Source: Cupriavidus sp. IDO (GTDB taxonomy: Bacteria > Pseudomonadota > Gammaproteobacteria > Burkholderiales > Burkholderiaceae). Taken from it: DNA of 64,000 bases. Position numbers and translations under genes: made by a program. The stretch covers positions 45,403 to 109,402 of the forward strand of contig NZ_JWMA01000106.1 of the NCBI RefSeq assembly GCF_000812465.1. Direction: 5' to 3'. The notes beneath the pieces were generated by a model. The model did no database searches, was not told the origin of the DNA, and saw only the letters and a program-made list of their open reading frames with translations. This document shows, piece by piece, positions 1 through 9,609 of this stretch (its first letter is position 1; every line of letters begins with the position of its first letter).

Positions 1-1380
1 GGCGCGATGCACGGTGGCCTGGCGTTCGACAGTTTCCGCTCGGCGCAGCCAGACTCGCCGATGTACAAGCAGGGCATGAGCCTGTGGACCATCGAGGACC
101 TGCAGCGCGACGTGAAGAACGACACGCTGCCCGAGGTCGTGTGGGTGCTGCCCACGCAGCTGCAGTCGGAACACCCGGGCGCACCGTCAAGCCCGCAGCA
201 CGGCGGCAACTTCACCGCCCAGGTGCTGAACGCACTGACGTCGAACCCGGACGTCTGGAGCAAGACCGTGTTCTTCCAGACCTTCGACGAAAACGACGGG
301 CTGTTCGATCACGTGCCCCCGCCCGCCGTGCCCTCCTACAACGTGGACGGCACGCTTGCAGGCAAATCCACGCTGCCGCTGGAGGGCGAGTACTTCTCCG
401 ATCCGGCACGCAAGTACCTGCACCCCGAGGACACCATCAGTGGCAGCGTGCGCCCGTGGGGGTTGGGACCGCGCGTGCCAATGTACGTGGTATCGCCATG
501 GAGCAAGGGCGGCTGGGTGAATTCGCAGACGTTCGACCATACCTCGGTGGGGCGCTTCCTCGAACAGCGCTTCGGCATCACCATTCCCGGCATCAGCCCA
601 TGGCACCGCGCCGTCTCTGGCGACCTCACCTCGGCTTTCGACTTCGCCACGCCTGACGACCCGAAGTTCCCGGCGCTGCCGGACACCAGCGACTACGCGA
701 CCATCGAAGCCCAGCAGAAATCCATGCCGGCGCCGATGCCGCCCGCCACGCCGCAGCCGCTGTTCCAGGAGAGCGGAACCCGCTTCTCGCGCGCCCTGCC
801 CTACGAGCTGCACACCAGCGCGCGCGTCGACAGTGCCGGCCGCAGCGTGACGCTGCTGTTCGCCAACAGCGGCGCGCAGGGCGCGGTGTTCCACGTCTAC
901 GACAAGCTGCACCTGGACCGCATTCCGCGGCGCTACACCGTGGAAGCGGACAAGTCCTTGTCGGACACGTGGGATGTCGTCGCGGACAACGGCAAGTACG
1001 ACCTGTGGGTGCTCGGGCCGAATGGCTTCGTCCGGCATTTCGCCGGGACCGTGGCCGGCAGCGGTGCGCAGCCCGAGTGCCAGGTCTGCTACGACCCGCA
1101 GAACGGACAGTTGTACCTGCACATGCGCAACAGCGGCAACGCGGCATGCGCCGTGACCGTGAAGGCCAACGCATATCGGAACGACGGGCCATGGACGCTG
1201 ACCGTACCCGCGGGCGGCGAGGTCGTGGAGGAGCGCTGGTCGCTGGAGAGGAGTGCCAGATGGTACGACTTCAGCATCGAGCGCGCGGACGACGCGAGCT
1301 ACCTGCGGCGCTTCGCCGGCCGTCTTGAAACCGGCAAGGACAGCGTCAGCGATCCGGCCATGGCCATGCCAGGAGCCTGA
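1..1380 (+). CDS. Phosphocholine-type phospholipase C, C-terminal part (5' end outside window)
   Basis: This is the C-terminal part of a secreted phospholipase C of the phosphoesterase family (acid phosphatase/PlcN type), which cleaves phosphatidylcholine-like lipids to diacylglycerol and phosphocholine. The conserved motif FDENDGLFDHV, a family hallmark near the metal site, is seen at about residue 95. It is followed by two tandem C-terminal beta-domains (about residues 260-345 and 355-440) of the kind that closes these enzymes. Full-length family members are about 700 residues and only about 459 codons are present, so the signal peptide and about 250 residues lie upstream; the ATG at position 7 is internal. 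A strong hairpin follows the stop. Whether the choline- or ethanolamine-preferring type is present cannot be told from this part. Confidence 0.9.
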   Translation, partial: GAMHGGLAFDSFRSAQPDSPMYKQGMSLWTIEDLQRDVKNDTLPEVVWVLPTQLQSEHPGAPSSPQHGGNFTAQVLNALTSNPDVWSKTVFFQTFDENDGLFDHVPPPAVPSYNVDGTLAGKSTLPLEGEYFSDPARKYLHPEDTISGSVRPWGLGPRVPMYVVSPWSKGGWVNSQTFDHTSVGRFLEQRFGITIPGISPWHRAVSGDLTSAFDFATPDDPKFPALPDTSDYATIEAQQKSMPAPMPPATPQPLFQESGTRFSRALPYELHTSARVDSAGRSVTLLFANSGAQGAVFHVYDKLHLDRIPRRYTVEADKSLSDTWDVVADNGKYDLWVLGPNGFVRHFAGTVAGSGAQPECQVCYDPQNGQLYLHMRNSGNAACAVTVKANAYRNDGPWTLTVPAGGEVVEERWSLERSARWYDFSIERADDASYLRRFAGRLETGKDSVSDPAMAMPGA

Positions 1381-1417
1381 CCGCTGTCGCTTAGCGCACG
1401 CTTGAATGACTGGGCGG

Positions 1418-1441
1418 GTGGCCTGCACGGATGCAGGCCAC
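1418..1441 (+). terminator. Hairpin terminator after the phospholipase C gene
   Basis: Perfect 10-bp stem (GTGGCCTGCA / TGCAGGCCAC) with a 4-base loop, 38 bases after the phospholipase stop codon. The T-tract behind it is poor (TTCGCATTC), so termination efficiency is uncertain. Confidence 0.6.
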
Positions 1442-1605
1442 TTCGCATTCGCCGCCATCGAAGGCGGCCATACCGCCTACCACGGGGAAGAACCCTAACA
1501 TCATGAACCGCAAATGCCGCATCAGCGCCCTCACCTACACACTGGCGCGCAGCCTGTAACGATTCTCGCGTAACCGCGAGCCTGCACGCCGCATGGCTTC
1601 GTGCC

Positions 1606-2595
1606 TCAGGCACGTGCACGCCGGACCGCGCTGGCCGCCAGCAGCACCGTCAGCCCCACCGCTAACAACGGGCCTGCACTGTCTGCAGCGACGGCGTGCA
1701 TTGCCTCCATCTCCCACGAAGCCATCACCCAGGCCACCACGCCGATGGCCAGCCAGCGGTCATCCACAACCAGTCCCATCACTTCCTCGGCCACCATCGC
1801 GAGGCGACCCCGCGCGCGCGGACGTGTGCCGGCGGCTGCATTCGGCAGCGCCGGACCGGTCTTGCGCAGACGCCTGCAGAGCTGAACCATTGCCAGCGCA
1901 ACGACGACAAAGACGCCGATCAGTGCCAGGATTGCCCAGTCTTCACCCGGCCACGACAGGCCGATGCCCTCGCCTGCCCAGAAGGTGCCGAAAGCAGCGA
2001 GCATCACACCGACGCCGAACTTGAGGGAATTTTCCGGGACATTCGCCAGAGGTCGATGCAGCCACACGCCGAGCGCCACCACCACAAGCAACGCAAGGCC
2101 AGCACCAATGGACGCGGGAAGGATCAGGCGCCCGCTCGCGCCAATCGCAATGACGATGAACACCACCTCAATCCCTTCGAGCATCACGATCTTGAAGGCG
2201 GTCGCGAATGCCACCGCATCGATCGCCCTGCCGGATGGTCCCGCTTTCCGGCGCAAGGCTTCGGTTTGCGCGGTGAACGCCTGACCTTCATCGTGCATCG
2301 GCAAGATGCCCGCCGCCCGCAGCACCGCCTTGCGCAACCAGCGCATGCCGAACAGCAGCAATAGTGTGCCAACCACCAGTTGCGCCACCGGCAGCGGAAT
2401 CCTGGCGAGCGCGGGGCCGGCTACTGCAACCAATAGCATCAGGGCGCCCAGCGAAGCTGCAGTCCCCAGCAGCGCCGAGCGCCAACCGCGGACGGCGCCA
2501 ACCGCCAGCACGATGGTGAGTGCCTCCACGAACTCGACCAGCGAGGCCATGAATGCTGCAAGTATCGAAGGTCCTGCCGAAGTCAACTCATGCAT
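1606..2595 (-). CDS. Multi-pass membrane protein of the COG4280 type, function unknown
   Basis: A 329-residue hydrophobic protein with about eight to nine membrane segments, starting MHELTSAGPSILAAFMASLVEFVEALTIV. It resembles the COG4280 group of uncharacterised membrane proteins; the acidic residues inside the first helix (VEFVEAL) and a second glutamate-containing helix (MLEGIEVVF) recall cation transporters of the TerC/GDT1 type, but this is only a resemblance. The open frame extends 62 codons further upstream, yet the ATG at 2595 is preceded by GGAG at proper spacing and the upstream part has no membrane-protein character, so I start here. It stands alone, divergent from the efflux operon, with a leader of more than 150 bases. 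Substrate unknown. Confidence 0.75.
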   Translation of the reverse strand: MHELTSAGPSILAAFMASLVEFVEALTIVLAVGAVRGWRSALLGTAASLGALMLLVAVAGPALARIPLPVAQLVVGTLLLLFGMRWLRKAVLRAAGILPMHDEGQAFTAQTEALRRKAGPSGRAIDAVAFATAFKIVMLEGIEVVFIVIAIGASGRLILPASIGAGLALLVVVALGVWLHRPLANVPENSLKFGVGVMLAAFGTFWAGEGIGLSWPGEDWAILALIGVFVVVALAMVQLCRRLRKTGPALPNAAAGTRPRARGRLAMVAEEVMGLVVDDRWLAIGVVAWVMASWEMEAMHAVAADSAGPLLAVGLTVLLAASAVRRARA

Positions 2596-2915
2596 GTCCC
2601 GCTCCAGTTCTTCAGGGTGACAGGCTTCGCTCGCTGGCGTGCGGTGCCCTCCAGCGAAGCAATTCCAGACAGAAGGCCGCATTTTTTTGCGGTGGTGCTG
2701 CGCCGGGACGCGCTCCGGCCGGCTTCCCTCGCATGCGACGGCGCCGATTCTAGTCAGTGCGGGGGCGTGCAAAGCTGTCAATTCGATTACGGATTTGTCA
2801 TTCGCCCTTTTTCCCGGACATTAACAACTGTTAATGAACCGCCAACCCAGCCTTAATTCGCGATCGCGCAGAGTGCAACCACCCGCTCTTCACAAACTAC
2901 TGGGATGGAGCCTTG
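2596..2915. other. Divergent intergenic region between the COG4280 gene and the efflux operon
   Basis: 320 bases with no gene. It holds the promoters of both flanking units. The only clear signal is the TTAACA/TGTTAA dyad at 2821-2834. The minus-strand side (2600-2760) is GC-rich and could form structure, but I could not match it to a known riboswitch. Confidence 0.6.
2821..2834. promoter_or_regulatory. Candidate operator of the efflux operon
   Basis: Perfect dyad TTAACA-AC-TGTTAA, 82 bases before the adaptor ATG, followed by a further TTAA at 2852-2855 (CTTAATTC). No TetR or MarR gene sits next to the operon, so the response regulator encoded just downstream is a reasonable candidate ligand; this is inference. 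Confidence 0.4.
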
Positions 2916-4142
2916 ATGCATTCGCACAAAACACTTCGGCGCAGTGCCTGCCTGGCAGTCACGCTGGCAGTCCTCGCGCTCGCGGGCTGCGGTCCCGCAA
3001 AGCAAGCGAGTCCAAAGTCGGCGACTCCGGAAGTCACGGTGGTCACCGCCAAGCGGACCAGCGTCCCGGTCTCGGTGGAACTCCCTGGCCGCACCTCCGC
3101 CTATCTCATTGCACAGGTCCGAGCCCGTGTTGACGGCATCGTGCAAAAGCGCAGCTTCCAGGAAGGCGCGGACGTCAAGGCGAACCAAGCGCTCTACCAG
3201 ATCGATCCGGCCCAGTATCGCGCCGCTCTGAACAGCGCAGAAGCGACGTTGCAAAAAGCGGAAGCGAACCTGGCCATGACGACCGCGCAGGCGGATCGCT
3301 ACAAGGTGCTCATTACCGGCAACGCCGTCAGCAAACAGGCTTACGACAACGCGGTTGCTGCCCAGAAGCAGGCCGCCGCCGATGTCGCCGCCGGCAAGGC
3401 CGCAGTGGAGATGGCAAGGCTCAACCTGGGATATACCGACGTCGTATCGCCCATTGCCGGTCGCAGCGGCATTTCGCAGGTCACCCAGGGCGCCTATGTG
3501 CAAGGCAGCGCGGCAACGCTGCTGACCACGATCCAGCAGATCGATCCGATCTACGTAGACCTCAACCAGGCAAGCGTCGCTGGCTTGCAGCTTCGGCGCG
3601 ACGTCGCCAGCGGACAGGTAAAGCTGCACGGCCTGGACCAGGCCAGGGTGACGCTCACGCTGGAGGACGGTACGCAGTATCCGCTGGCCGGCAAGCTCGA
3701 GTTCAGCGGCATTACGGTCGATCCGGCCACCGGCTCGGTGACAGTGCGCGCGGTATTCCCGAATCCGAACAATGTCCTGCTCCCCGGCATGTTCGTGCGC
3801 GCCCGCCTCGAGCAAGGTGTGAATGACAACGCGTTCCTGGTGCCGGTCCCGAGCGTCGGTCATAACCCGCAGGGGCAGGCAACCGCGCTGGTTGTCGGCC
3901 CTGACAACAAGGTTGTCCAACGCACGATCCAGGCACAAAGCACGCTCGGCGACAAGTGGATTGTCACCGGTGGCCTGAATGATGGCGAACGGATCATCGT
4001 GGCCGGCGGCCAGAAAGTGCAACCCGGGATGCTGGTGCAGGCAGTCGACGCGCAAGCTCAGACCGCGCAGGCCGCGGCAAATGCGAGTACCGGCGGCGCG
4101 TCTGCAACACGCCAGAGTCCTGTGCTCGCGCGGGCAAGATAA
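2916..4142 (+). CDS. RND efflux periplasmic adaptor lipoprotein (MexA/AcrA family)
   Basis: A 408-residue membrane-fusion protein that bridges the inner-membrane pump and the outer-membrane channel of a tripartite drug efflux system. It has a lipoprotein signal with lipobox LAGC (Cys25), a biotinyl-lipoyl-like half domain (RVDGIVQKRSFQEG), a long alpha-helical hairpin (about residues 95-165, rich in Ala/Lys/Gln), the returning lipoyl half (VVSPIAGRSG) and the beta-barrel and membrane-proximal domains. The in-frame TTG at 2913 lies directly before ATG 2916; GGAG at 2907-2910 is five bases from the ATG, which I prefer. It is the first gene of a three-gene operon, 14 bases before the pump gene. 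Substrates of the system cannot be read from sequence. Confidence 0.93.
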   Translation: MHSHKTLRRSACLAVTLAVLALAGCGPAKQASPKSATPEVTVVTAKRTSVPVSVELPGRTSAYLIAQVRARVDGIVQKRSFQEGADVKANQALYQIDPAQYRAALNSAEATLQKAEANLAMTTAQADRYKVLITGNAVSKQAYDNAVAAQKQAAADVAAGKAAVEMARLNLGYTDVVSPIAGRSGISQVTQGAYVQGSAATLLTTIQQIDPIYVDLNQASVAGLQLRRDVASGQVKLHGLDQARVTLTLEDGTQYPLAGKLEFSGITVDPATGSVTVRAVFPNPNNVLLPGMFVRARLEQGVNDNAFLVPVPSVGHNPQGQATALVVGPDNKVVQRTIQAQSTLGDKWIVTGGLNDGERIIVAGGQKVQPGMLVQAVDAQAQTAQAAANASTGGASATRQSPVLARAR

Positions 4143-4156
4143 CGGCGGAACCAGAC

Positions 4157-7100
4157 ATGGCACGATTCTTCATCGACCGCCCCATCTTCGCGATCGTCCT
4201 CTCCCTGCTCATTATGCTGGCGGGAGGACTGGCCATCCAGTCCCTGCCGATCGAGCAGTTTCCGCCAGTGGCGCCGCCGTCGGTCCAGATCAGCACCACG
4301 TATCCGGGCGCTTCCGCGACGACCGTGCAAAACACGGTCGTCCAGGTGATCGAACAGCAGATGAGCGGGATCGATAACCTGCTCTATATGTCCTCGTCCA
4401 GCGACGATACCGGCCAGTCGACCACGACGCTCACGTTCGCCAGCGGCACCGACCCGAACATCGCCCAGGTGCAGGTGCAGAACAAGCTGCAGCTGGCTGT
4501 GCCGTTGCTGCCGGCCCAGGTCCAGCAGTCGGGTGTGCGCGTCACCAAGTCGACCAACGCCTTCCTGATGGTGATCGGCTTTGTGTCGGCTGACCACAGC
4601 ATGAACAAATTCGACATCGCCAACTACGTGGTCTCGAATGTCCAGGATCCGATCAGCCGGATCAATGGCGTCGGCAACATGAACGTGTTCGGTACGCAGT
4701 ACGCGATGCGGATCTGGCTCGACCCGAACAAGCTCAACAGCTACGCCCTCACCCCGAATGACATCACTGCGGCGCTGCAAAGCCAGAATGTGCAGATCTC
4801 CGGCGGCCAGCTCGGCGGAACGCCGGCCGTGCAGGGCCAGCAGCTGAGCGCAACCATCACTGAAGCGACGCTGCTGCGCACGAGCGAGGACTTCGGCAAG
4901 ATACTGCTGAAGGTGCTGCCTGACGGTTCGCAGGTAAGGTTGCGTGACGTCGCCCGCATCAATCTCGGTGCGGAGAGCTTCAATGTCGACAACAAGTACA
5001 GTGGCCAGCCCGCCTCCGGCATTGGCATCCAGCTCGCGCCGGGCGGCAACGCGCTGGTCACCGCCGCCGCGATACGCGCCCGCATCAAGGAGCTGGAACC
5101 GTATTTCCCGCATGGGCTGAAGGTGGTCTACCCGAACGACGTCACGCCCTTCGTCAAGATCTCGATCGAAGAAGTGATCAAGACCCTGCTGGAAGGCATC
5201 GTCCTGGTGTTCCTGGTGATGTACCTGTTCCTGCAAAACTTCCGCGCCACGCTGATTCCCTCGATCACGGTGCCGGTGGTCTTGCTGGGAACGTTCGGCG
5301 TGATGTCGGCGCTTGGCTTCACCATCAATACGCTGTCAATGTTCGGCCTGGTGCTGGCCATCGGCCTGCTGGTGGACGATGCCATCGTGGTGGTCGAGAA
5401 CGTCGAGCGCGTGATGCACGAAGAAGGACTGTCCCCGCTTGAGGCGACCCGCAAGGCGATGGGGCAGATCAGCAGTGCGCTGATCGGCGTGGCGATGGTG
5501 CTATGCGCCGTGTTCGTGCCGGTGGCGTTCTCCAGCGGGACGGTCGGCGGGATCTACCGCCAGTTCTCGCTCACGATCGTTTCATCGATGCTGCTGTCGG
5601 TGTTCGTTGCGCTCTCGCTCACGCCCGCCTTGTGCGCCACGCTCCTGAAGCCGCCGCGCGAGGATCATAGCGAGAAGAAGGGATTCTTTGGCTGGTTCAA
5701 CCGCACCTTCGACAAGGGCCGGGACAAGTATGTGCATGGGGTACGGCACGTCGCGGCCCGCTCTGGACGCTGGCTGATCATCTACGCGGCGATCGTGGCT
5801 GCCGTGGGCATCATGTTTGTCAAGCTGCCGACCTCGTTCCTGCCGAACGAGGACCAGGGCTTCATGTTCGTGCAGGTCCAGACACCGCCGGGTGCCACGC
5901 AAGCGCGCACCGGCGCGGTACTCGACGAGGTCAGCAATTACCTGCTCAAGGACGAAGCGGCGATGGTCGACGCCACCTTCATGGTAAATGGCTTCAACAA
6001 TGCCGGCCGCGGCCAGAGCCAGGGCCAGTTGTTCGTCCGCTTCAAGGACTGGAGCCAGCGGAACAGTCCCGACCTGTCCGCCAAGGCCCTTTCCGAGCGC
6101 ATCATCAAGCGCTATGCCGCCTACAAGGATGCCGTCATTTTTCCCGTCAGCCCACCGCCGATCCGGGGCCTCGGCGTTGCTGCCGGCTTTGACTTCGAGC
6201 TCGAGGACCGCGGCGGGCTCGGTCATGAGGCGCTGGCCAGGGCGCGCGACCAGCTCCTCGCGCTGGCCAGGCAGGATCCGGATCTTGCACAGGTGCGCTT
6301 CAACGGGCAACAGGACAACCCCACTTTCAAGGTCAATATCGATCGCGAGAAAGCCGCCGCGCTCGGCGTCAGCCTCAGCGACGTCGACCAGACCTTCTCG
6401 ACTGCCTGGGGCTCGCGCTATGTCAACAATTTCCTCGATACCGACGGACGCATCAAGAAGGTATATGTGCAGGCCGATGCGCCATATCGCATGAATCCCG
6501 ACGACATCAATCTGCTCTATGTGCGCAACAGCGTCGGCACCATGGTGCCCTTCTCCGCCTTCGCGACGTCTGCATGGACCTACGGTCCGCCCGTCCTGCA
6601 GCGCTATAACGGCGTCGAAGCCATGGAGATCCAGGGCCAGTCTACGCCGGGCAAGAGCTCCGGACAGGCAATGCTGGCGATGGAGCGGCTGGCGAAGCAA
6701 CTTCCCCCGGGTATCGCCTTCGAGTGGACGGGTACTTCGCTGGAGCAGCAGCAATCGAGCTCGCAGGCTCCCCTGCTGTACGGGTTGTCGATCCTGGTGG
6801 TATTCCTGAGCCTGGCCGCCTTGTATGAGAGCTGGTCGATCCCGGTCTCCGTCATCATGGTGGTGCCGCTCGGCATCCTGGGCGCGCTCGGTGCAACGTC
6901 ATTGATGGGCCTGTCCAACGATGTGTACTTCCAGGTCGGGCTGCTCACCACTATCGGCCTGTCGGCAAAGAACGCCATCCTTGTCGTCGAATTTGCGCGC
7001 GAGCGTCACGCCCAGGGCCTCACAGCGCTCCAGGCGGCGATTGAATCGGCACACATGCGCATGCGGCCGATCGTGATGACCTCCATGGCGTTCATGCTTG

Positions 7101-7321
7101 GCGTGCTGCCGCTCGCACTGGCACGTGGAGCCGGCTCCGCCAGCCAGAACGCGATCGGCACCGGGGTGATAGGCGGGATGTTGACCGCCACCTTTGTTGC
7201 CACGTTCCTGATCCCGATGTTTTATGTCGTGGTCAGCAACAAGCTTGGCAAACAGAAGAAGCCGGCCGAGCCGGCAGCACCCGCGATGGCAGCGGCTGAC
7301 CACAGCACCGGAGGACACTGA
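4157..7321 (+). CDS. RND efflux pump, HAE1 family (MexB/AcrB type)
   Basis: Proton-driven inner-membrane pump of 1054 residues, the usual size for the hydrophobe/amphiphile efflux-1 family. It starts MARFFIDRPIFA, the typical first transmembrane segment. The proton-relay aspartates are present as D407-D408 in the fourth membrane helix (LLVDDAIVVVEN), and the matching lysine is K938 (GLSAKNAILVVEFA). Two large periplasmic loops carry the porter and docking domains, and the C-terminus is short and Ala/Pro-rich. The gene overlaps nothing upstream and its stop TGA is one base before the next start ATG, so translation of the channel gene is probably coupled. Likely substrates are amphiphilic drugs, solvents or dyes. 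Confidence 0.95.
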   Translation: MARFFIDRPIFAIVLSLLIMLAGGLAIQSLPIEQFPPVAPPSVQISTTYPGASATTVQNTVVQVIEQQMSGIDNLLYMSSSSDDTGQSTTTLTFASGTDPNIAQVQVQNKLQLAVPLLPAQVQQSGVRVTKSTNAFLMVIGFVSADHSMNKFDIANYVVSNVQDPISRINGVGNMNVFGTQYAMRIWLDPNKLNSYALTPNDITAALQSQNVQISGGQLGGTPAVQGQQLSATITEATLLRTSEDFGKILLKVLPDGSQVRLRDVARINLGAESFNVDNKYSGQPASGIGIQLAPGGNALVTAAAIRARIKELEPYFPHGLKVVYPNDVTPFVKISIEEVIKTLLEGIVLVFLVMYLFLQNFRATLIPSITVPVVLLGTFGVMSALGFTINTLSMFGLVLAIGLLVDDAIVVVENVERVMHEEGLSPLEATRKAMGQISSALIGVAMVLCAVFVPVAFSSGTVGGIYRQFSLTIVSSMLLSVFVALSLTPALCATLLKPPREDHSEKKGFFGWFNRTFDKGRDKYVHGVRHVAARSGRWLIIYAAIVAAVGIMFVKLPTSFLPNEDQGFMFVQVQTPPGATQARTGAVLDEVSNYLLKDEAAMVDATFMVNGFNNAGRGQSQGQLFVRFKDWSQRNSPDLSAKALSERIIKRYAAYKDAVIFPVSPPPIRGLGVAAGFDFELEDRGGLGHEALARARDQLLALARQDPDLAQVRFNGQQDNPTFKVNIDREKAAALGVSLSDVDQTFSTAWGSRYVNNFLDTDGRIKKVYVQADAPYRMNPDDINLLYVRNSVGTMVPFSAFATSAWTYGPPVLQRYNGVEAMEIQGQSTPGKSSGQAMLAMERLAKQLPPGIAFEWTGTSLEQQQSSSQAPLLYGLSILVVFLSLAALYESWSIPVSVIMVVPLGILGALGATSLMGLSNDVYFQVGLLTTIGLSAKNAILVVEFARERHAQGLTALQAAIESAHMRMRPIVMTSMAFMLGVLPLALARGAGSASQNAIGTGVIGGMLTATFVATFLIPMFYVVVSNKLGKQKKPAEPAAPAMAAADHSTGGH

Positions 7322-7322
7322 C

Positions 7323-8780
7323 ATGAAGCGATACCGATACGCCGCCAGTGCACTGCTCCTGACCCTTGCCGCCGGCTGCTCGCTGCAGCCCGTGTACCAG
7401 CGACCGGCAGCACCGGTGTCGGCGGCGTTTCCGGCGGGCGAGGCCTACCAGACCGCGTCAGCCGGGACTGGCAGCGCCACGCTGCCGGCTACGGAGATCG
7501 GCTGGCGCGACTTCTTTGCCGATCCTCGCCTGCAGCGGCTGGTTGAACTCGCATTGCAGAACAACCGGGATTTGCGCGTCGCGGCGCTGAACGTCGAGAA
7601 AGTCCAGGCGCAATACCGCATCCAGCATGCTGAAATGTTTCCACAGGTGAACGCCGGCGCGAGCGCTTCGGCCACCGGCATTTCAGACAGCAGTTCCGCC
7701 ACCGGCGCGAAGACCGCTCGCAACTATTCCGTGGGTGTTTCAGCGTCGTGGGAGATTGATTTCTTCGGCCGCCTGCGAAGCCTCTCGGATGCGGCGTTCG
7801 AGCAGTACCTGGCAAGTGCCTACGCGCGCCAGGCGGCCGAGATCCTGCTGGTGTCCGAGATCGCGGATCAGTACCTCACCACGCTCGCTTATGACGAGCA
7901 ACTCGCGGTGACGCAGAGCACCCTGGAGACCGCGCAGGCAGCATACAAGATCGTGAAATTGCAATTCGACACAGGCACCGCGTCCGAACTGGACCTGCGA
8001 CTGTCGGAGACCACCGTTGAGCAGGCACAGGCAACCTACGCCGCCCAGGTCCGGTTGCGCGCACAGGCCGAGAATGCGCTGGTATTACTGGTCGGCCAGC
8101 CGCTGCCGCCCGACCTGCCTCCGCCCGTCAGGCTCGGCGCCCAGCCGATCCTCACCGACATTCCGGCCGGGCTGCCCTCGGATCTGCTGCAACGCCGCCC
8201 CGACATCCTGCAGGCCGAGGCGGCCCTGCGCTCGGAGAATGCGGACATCGGCGCCGCGCGTGCGGCCTTCTTTCCGCGCATCTCGCTGACCGGCACCCTC
8301 GGCACGGCCAGCGCGGCACTCGGTGGCTTGTTTGCCGGCGGGTCCAGCGCATGGTCCTTCATCCCCTCCCTGGTCATGCCGATTTTCACCGCTGGCGCGA
8401 ACCAGGCCAACCTGGATGTCGCGACGGTCCAGAAGGACATCGGCATCGCACAATACGAGAAGGCGGTCCAGACCGCTTTCCGGGAGGTTGCCGACGGGCT
8501 GGCGGCGCGCGGCACCTATGACAATCAGCTGGCAGCGCAGCAGCGCTACACCGATACCCAGCAGCGCCGGCTGGAGTTGGCCAACATGCTCTACTCGAGC
8601 GGCACCGACAGTTATCTGAGCGTGCTGACCGCTCAGACCGACTTGTACAACGCGCAGCTGGCGCTGGTCACGACCCGCCTGAACCGCCTGACCAGTCTTG
8701 TCGACCTGTACCGCTCGCTGGGCGGCGGCTGGATCCAGCGCACCGGCGATGCACCGCGGCAAGCGGGAAGTGCCTCATAA
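7323..8780 (+). CDS. Outer-membrane efflux channel lipoprotein (OprM/NodT family)
   Basis: A 485-residue TolC-like outer-membrane factor that completes the tripartite efflux system. The lipobox LAAGC gives a lipidated Cys19, as in OprM. Two outer-membrane-efflux repeats are seen (about residues 60-250 and 280-470), including the typical GLPSDLLQRRPDILQAEAAL stretch at the start of the second. The frame is open further upstream inside the pump gene, but ATG 7323 has GGAGG at 7310-7314, the last bases of the pump gene, and a good signal peptide follows. It ends the operon; the two-component genes start 148 bases on. Confidence 0.94.
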   Translation: MKRYRYAASALLLTLAAGCSLQPVYQRPAAPVSAAFPAGEAYQTASAGTGSATLPATEIGWRDFFADPRLQRLVELALQNNRDLRVAALNVEKVQAQYRIQHAEMFPQVNAGASASATGISDSSSATGAKTARNYSVGVSASWEIDFFGRLRSLSDAAFEQYLASAYARQAAEILLVSEIADQYLTTLAYDEQLAVTQSTLETAQAAYKIVKLQFDTGTASELDLRLSETTVEQAQATYAAQVRLRAQAENALVLLVGQPLPPDLPPPVRLGAQPILTDIPAGLPSDLLQRRPDILQAEAALRSENADIGAARAAFFPRISLTGTLGTASAALGGLFAGGSSAWSFIPSLVMPIFTAGANQANLDVATVQKDIGIAQYEKAVQTAFREVADGLAARGTYDNQLAAQQRYTDTQQRRLELANMLYSSGTDSYLSVLTAQTDLYNAQLALVTTRLNRLTSLVDLYRSLGGGWIQRTGDAPRQAGSAS

Positions 8781-8928
8781 TTCCCGGAATCGTGAGGACG
8801 ATCGGTCAGATCACCGCGGGCTGGCAACCAGATCACGCTGTGGCTAATATTCCATCAGGCCATGCTTGGAAACCGGATATTGCGCGGGCGAGGTCCCTCG
8901 CAATCACAATGGCGAAGCCCGAATTATC

Positions 8929-9609
8929 ATGAAACTACTGATCGTCGAGGACAATGAGCGCGTCGCGCAATTCCTCCGGAAGGGATTGAGCGAAGCGGGA
9001 CACACCGCGGATCACGCCGACAATGGACGCGACGGCATGTTCCTCGCTGCAAGCGAGCCTTATGACGCGATCATCATGGATCGGATGTTGCCCGGCGGCA
9101 TCGACGGCCTGACGATCATCGAGGCGTTGCGCAGGACCGGAAGCAAGGTCCCTATCCTGATCCTGAGCGCCCTCGCCGATGTGGACGACCGCATCCGGGG
9201 TCTCAAGAGCGGCGGTGACGACTACCTTGTCAAGCCCTTTGCCTTTGGCGAACTGCTGGCACGCCTCGATGCCCTCCTGCGGCGTTCGCAGGCGGGTCGG
9301 GCCGAGACCACGCTCACGCTGGGCGACCTCTCCATGGACCTGCTTTCCCATAAGGTGACGCGGGCGGGCAAGGCCGTCGCGCTCCAACCGCGTGAATTCA
9401 AGCTGCTCGAATACCTGATGCGCCACGCCAACCAGGTAGTGACACGAACCATGCTGCTTGAAAACGTGTGGGACTATCATTTTGACCCGCAGACCAATGT
9501 CATCGACGTTCACGTCAGCAAGCTGCGGCAGAAGATCGATGACGGCAGCGGACGTCAATTGCTGCGGACCGTTCGCAACGCCGGCTACATGCTGACGGCA
9601 GATGATTAA
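8929..9609 (+). CDS. OmpR-family response regulator
   Basis: A 226-residue DNA-binding response regulator: receiver domain (residues 1-115) with acidic pocket E7-D8, phospho-acceptor D51 and the conserved lysine in LVKPFAFGEL, then a winged-helix domain (about 128-222, ending RTVRNAGYMLTA). It resembles the QseB/CzcR/TctD branch. An in-frame ATG at 8866 would add 21 residues with no homology to a receiver domain, so I start at MKLLIVEDNE. Its gene overlaps the histidine kinase gene by 8 bases. Position directly behind the efflux operon on the same strand suggests it controls that operon, but this is inference. Confidence 0.93.
   Translation: MKLLIVEDNERVAQFLRKGLSEAGHTADHADNGRDGMFLAASEPYDAIIMDRMLPGGIDGLTIIEALRRTGSKVPILILSALADVDDRIRGLKSGGDDYLVKPFAFGELLARLDALLRRSQAGRAETTLTLGDLSMDLLSHKVTRAGKAVALQPREFKLLEYLMRHANQVVTRTMLLENVWDYHFDPQTNVIDVHVSKLRQKIDDGSGRQLLRTVRNAGYMLTADD

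Noticed and set aside
1503..1559. Tiny frame of 18 codons (ATG AAC CGC ... TAA) between the phospholipase C and COG4280 genes
   Set aside because: No convincing ribosome-binding site and no family resemblance; could be chance.
2600..2760. Possible yybP-ykoY-type riboswitch in the leader of the COG4280 gene
   Set aside because: The leader is long and GC-rich and the protein resembles metal carriers, but I could not find the conserved GGGGAGUAG-type loop or the AACAUACU partner loop.
2853..5236. Long open frames antisense to the adaptor and pump genes
   Set aside because: They are typical shadows of high-GC codon use on the opposite strand; no ribosome-binding site or recognisable domain, and the plus-strand genes are certain.
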